A DNA stretch of 9,895 nt from Burkholderiales bacterium (lineage in GTDB: Bacteria; Pseudomonadota; Gammaproteobacteria; Burkholderiales; Burkholderiaceae_C): contig SXXD01000208.1 in NCBI GenBank assembly GCA_005789685.1, positions 1 to 9,895 of the forward strand, read 5' to 3'. Under the pieces are notes generated by a model, which saw only the letters and a list, made by a program, of their open reading frames with translations, searched no databases and was not told where the DNA came from. The position numbers were made by a program, and so were the translations under genes. This document shows positions 7,572 to 9,895 of this stretch, in pieces. Position 1 is the first letter of the stretch, and each line of letters begins with the position of its first letter.

Positions 7572-7793
7572 TCAGACGGATGCCGATGTGAAAGCCGCGC
7601 CATCATCGCCCTCACGCAGACACTTTGGGACCTGGCCAAAGTTTTCTTCTTGGGGCGTGACGTCGTCTAAAACCCAGCGCCAAGTTTGCCATTTGGCCAT
7701 GTCACCTTGCACGCGCTCACGGCGCATAACAACATCAACATCAATAAAGGGACGGTAACTCATGAGCGGATAGTACCAATGATTGAGAGTCAT
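7572..7793 (-). pseudogene. DUF3305-like protein, N-terminal remnant
   Basis: This 73-codon frame has the N-terminal pattern of DUF3305 proteins, which are found in formate dehydrogenase gene clusters of Burkholderiales. The pattern is YRPFIDVDVVMRRERV, then WQTWRWVLDDVTPQEENFG, then PKCLREGDD. Family members, as I recall, run to about 170-200 residues and continue with a WLHPGF/VELFRDDAEGYYLN-like core. Here the frame leaves the family after LREGDDG and stops within eight residues (AAFTSASV), so about two thirds is missing. The start may be the ATG at 7793 or the one at 7763 (MSYRPF), which looks more family-like; neither has a good ribosome binding site. It lies 34 nt after boxA on the same strand, so it may still be transcribed with the box operon. 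The family call comes from memory of the motif pattern. Confidence 0.6.
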
Positions 7794-7827
7794 CGGTTCA
7801 GCTCTGCCTTTAGGGCGGTTTCAAACC

Positions 7828-9102
7828 TCAATAAGTTTCGAGGTGCAATCGACCTTCTTTTTTGAGGGTAGACCCCAATGCTTCCCAATCAAGGCCCGCT
7901 TGTGTTGCCACATCGTGCAAGGCCAAGACCACGCCCTCTTCCATGCTCTTCAAACCACACACATAGAAGTAAGTGTTGGGGTCTTTTAAGAGCGCCACCA
8001 AGTCGGCAGCGCGCTCGCGCATGGCGTCTTGCACATAACGCTTAGGTTGCCCCGGCGTGCGTGAAAAGGCAAAGTTGATGTCAATGAAATCTTTGGGCAA
8101 CTTTTGCAGCGGGCCAAAGTAAGGTAACTCTTGTTGAGTGCGAGCACCAAAGAACAGCATCAACTTGCCGCCCTCAAACTTACCCCTTTGGCGCAAACGG
8201 CGACGCCACTCAGTCATACCGCGCATCGGCGCGCTGCCTGTACCGGTGCAAATCATCACAATGTTGGACTTGGGGTGGTTGGGCATCAGGAAGCTGCTGC
8301 CAAACGGGCCAATCACTTGGATGGCGTCGCCCACTTTCACATCGCACAAATAGTTGGAACACACACCTTGAACGGGTTTGCCTTCGTGATCTTCGATCAC
8401 CCGCTTCACCGTCAAAGACACATTGTTGTAGCCGGCGCGCTCGCCGTTGCGTGGGCTGGCAATGGAGTATTGGCGAGCATGGTGAGGTTTGCCTAATGCA
8501 TCGACACCTGGCGGCACGATGGCCACAGACTGGCCCTCTAAAACTGGGAAAGGCATGCTGCCGAAATCAATCACGATGTGATGGGTTTCGTTGGTGGTGC
8601 CCGCTTCGTTCACTTTGAAATTGCCCGCCACGGTAGCTGTAGTGGGAGATTTAGGGCCATACAAGTTGGTATAGGCGTGGGCCGCAGACCAAGGTGGCAA
8701 CGTGGCACCATAAGCTGCTGAATTGAACACGGCTTCGCCAGAAACATTCACTGCTTGCGCAGGTGCTGGTTCTGCAGAAGTCGCTGCTATCACGGCATCA
8801 CCGCTGATGCCCATGGCTTGAAGCTCGGCTTCGCTTAAAGCAGCAGGCAAATCATCCCATGTCAGTTGCTCTTCTACTGAATAGACCTTGACCTTGGGCA
8901 TGCTGCGCCAGTTGTCAATCGAGCCCGTGGGGCAAGGCGGCACACAGGCCATGCACAGATTGCATTTGTCAGCATCGACCACATAATTCCGAGAGTCATG
9001 CGTGATGGCACCGACTGGGCACGTGGCCTCGCAAGTGTTGCAACGAATGCAGATCTCTGGATCAATCAGGTGCTGCTGAATTAAAACGGCTTCTGTGGTC
9101 AT
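7828..9102 (-). CDS. boxA: Benzoyl-CoA 2,3-epoxidase reductase component BoxA
   Basis: BoxA takes electrons from NADPH and passes them to BoxB, which epoxidises benzoyl-CoA in the aerobic box pathway of benzoate degradation. The 424 residues fit the family (about 410-420). An N-terminal double ferredoxin domain has cysteines 18, 21, 24, 28 and 47, 50, 53, 57 for two [4Fe-4S] clusters. A linker of about 75 residues follows. The ferredoxin-NADP reductase-like part has the FAD motif RQYSIAS (210-216), a second FAD-contact segment GVCSNYLCD (246-254) and the nucleotide motif TGTGSAP (286-292). The C-terminus ([18 protein letters not shown]) is also typical. The ATG at 9102 is 28 nt after boxB, in the same operon. 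All cluster and flavin residues that I can judge are present. Confidence 0.97.
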   Translation of the reverse strand: MTTEAVLIQQHLIDPEICIRCNTCEATCPVGAITHDSRNYVVDADKCNLCMACVPPCPTGSIDNWRSMPKVKVYSVEEQLTWDDLPAALSEAELQAMGISGDAVIAATSAEPAPAQAVNVSGEAVFNSAAYGATLPPWSAAHAYTNLYGPKSPTTATVAGNFKVNEAGTTNETHHIVIDFGSMPFPVLEGQSVAIVPPGVDALGKPHHARQYSIASPRNGERAGYNNVSLTVKRVIEDHEGKPVQGVCSNYLCDVKVGDAIQVIGPFGSSFLMPNHPKSNIVMICTGTGSAPMRGMTEWRRRLRQRGKFEGGKLMLFFGARTQQELPYFGPLQKLPKDFIDINFAFSRTPGQPKRYVQDAMRERAADLVALLKDPNTYFYVCGLKSMEEGVVLALHDVATQAGLDWEALGSTLKKEGRLHLETY

Positions 9103-9130
9103 GGCAAGTGTGATGGATCTGCTTGAGATT

Positions 9131-9895
9131 TCAGCTGAAACGAACGTAGTCGAAGTCTACAGGCTGGCGGTTGATGCCCATTACAGGAGGGGCAATCCAG
9201 TTGGCAAACTTACCTGGCTCTACCACGCGGCCCATGAGGCTGCCCACATAGGCGCGGTCTTCGTTGGTGGGCAACCACTCACCCACTTTGGCCATCCACT
9301 CTTCGCTGGTCACCACACGACCATCGGGCGTGATTTTGGAACCTGACAAAGAACCGATGTTGCGGTGGAAAGCTTTGTGCGGGGCTGTGAGCTTGAACGA
9401 GATGCCAGCCTTTTCAATCACACGGTTCCAACGGTCAATGCCGCCTTTGGAGTCGGTGATGTAGTCGTCGCGCAGAACTTCATTCAACGCATTCAGCATG
9501 GGTACTTCTTTTTCAATCAACTTGCCGTTTTCAACGGCCAAGATTTTGTAGGTGTTGCCTTTTAGCACGTGGTCATCGGCGCGCTTACCTTCTTCGTAGC
9601 GACCCTTCAGGCCTGTGCTGTAAAAAGTGGCCGCGTTGGAAGACTCGTCGGCACCGAACAAATCGATGGTGACCGAGAAGTGGAAGTTGATGTAACGCTG
9701 AATGGTGGGCAGGTCAATCACACCGGCAGCGCGCAGTTTGGCCACGTCATCGGTTTTGAGTTGGTTCATCACATCGACAGTGCGCTGGATGGTACGGCTG
9801 ACGCCAGACTCGCCCACAAACAAGTGGTGCGCCTCTTCGGTGAGCATGAACTTGGTGGTGCGAGCCAAAGGATCGAATGCAGATTCGTCCAATGC
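9131..9895 (-). CDS. boxB: Benzoyl-CoA 2,3-epoxidase oxygenase component BoxB, C-terminal part (cut by window end)
   Basis: BoxB is the diiron oxygenase that converts benzoyl-CoA to the 2,3-epoxide using O2 and electrons from BoxA. The window holds the last 254 residues of about 475; the frame stays open to the window edge, where codons for Ala-Leu-Asp-Glu are internal residues. The [20 protein letters not shown] segment near the visible start carries an ExxH motif that fits the second-half diiron ligands. The remaining ligands lie upstream of the window. The long C-terminal region ends in [19 protein letters not shown], typical of the family. It is the upstream gene of a boxB-boxA pair; boxC and the ligase would be expected beyond the window edge. 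No damage is seen in the visible part. Confidence 0.96.
   Translation of the reverse strand, partial: ALDESAFDPLARTTKFMLTEEAHHLFVGESGVSRTIQRTVDVMNQLKTDDVAKLRAAGVIDLPTIQRYINFHFSVTIDLFGADESSNAATFYSTGLKGRYEEGKRADDHVLKGNTYKILAVENGKLIEKEVPMLNALNEVLRDDYITDSKGGIDRWNRVIEKAGISFKLTAPHKAFHRNIGSLSGSKITPDGRVVTSEEWMAKVGEWLPTNEDRAYVGSLMGRVVEPGKFANWIAPPVMGINRQPVDFDYVRFS

Noticed and set aside
7320..7670. Plus-strand 116-residue frame, very rich in Ala and Gly
   Set aside because: It is the antisense of the minus-strand Ala/Pro-rich protein; the low-complexity GCN repeats make both strands look open. No ribosome binding site or recognisable domain supports it.

Overview
The window looks like chromosomal DNA of a betaproteobacterium, most likely Burkholderiales/Comamonadaceae. 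I infer this from the style of the protein sequences (SerRS, IspH, YbbP-type permease, BoxA/BoxB) and from the gene combination; nothing in the sequence names the species. No insertion sequence, CRISPR array or phage gene is visible.

Layout. Positions 1-2850 form a minus-strand housekeeping unit, transcribed fkpB -> ispH -> serS with gaps of 15 and 28 nt. It is followed 49 nt further on by the 5' third of a tRNA-Ser gene cut by the window edge. The tRNA probably has its own promoter overlapping the last codons of serS. A 194-nt divergent spacer (2851-3044) with overlapping inverted repeats separates this unit from two plus-strand genes, radC (3045-3719) and a Smr-domain gene (about 3759-4397). 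These converge, with a single base between them, on a large minus-strand ABC permease gene of the YbbP/FtsX type (4399-7005). At the right end, on the minus strand, lies the end of a box operon for aerobic benzoate degradation through benzoyl-CoA: the C-terminal half of boxB (9131 to the window edge) and complete boxA (7828-9102).

The unusual part is 6995-7793, between boxA and the permease gene. It holds three short minus-strand reading frames, two of which I read as remnants of a formate dehydrogenase accessory locus. The first is the N-terminal third of a DUF3305-like protein. The second is a small exported Ala/Pro-rich protein whose good start codon is put out of frame by a run of seven A. 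The third is an FdhD whose central part, including the cysteine motif needed for sulfur transfer, is missing in frame, and whose C-terminus is replaced by the start of the permease gene. A two-way terminator hairpin lies between the second and third. No formate dehydrogenase subunit gene is present. The simplest reading is a locus shrunk by repeated deletion, leaving in-frame scars.

I see no convincing new defence or mobile system. The best lead is this decay zone: whether the mini-FdhD and the A7-frameshifted peptide are dead, or are kept as reduced, reused products.
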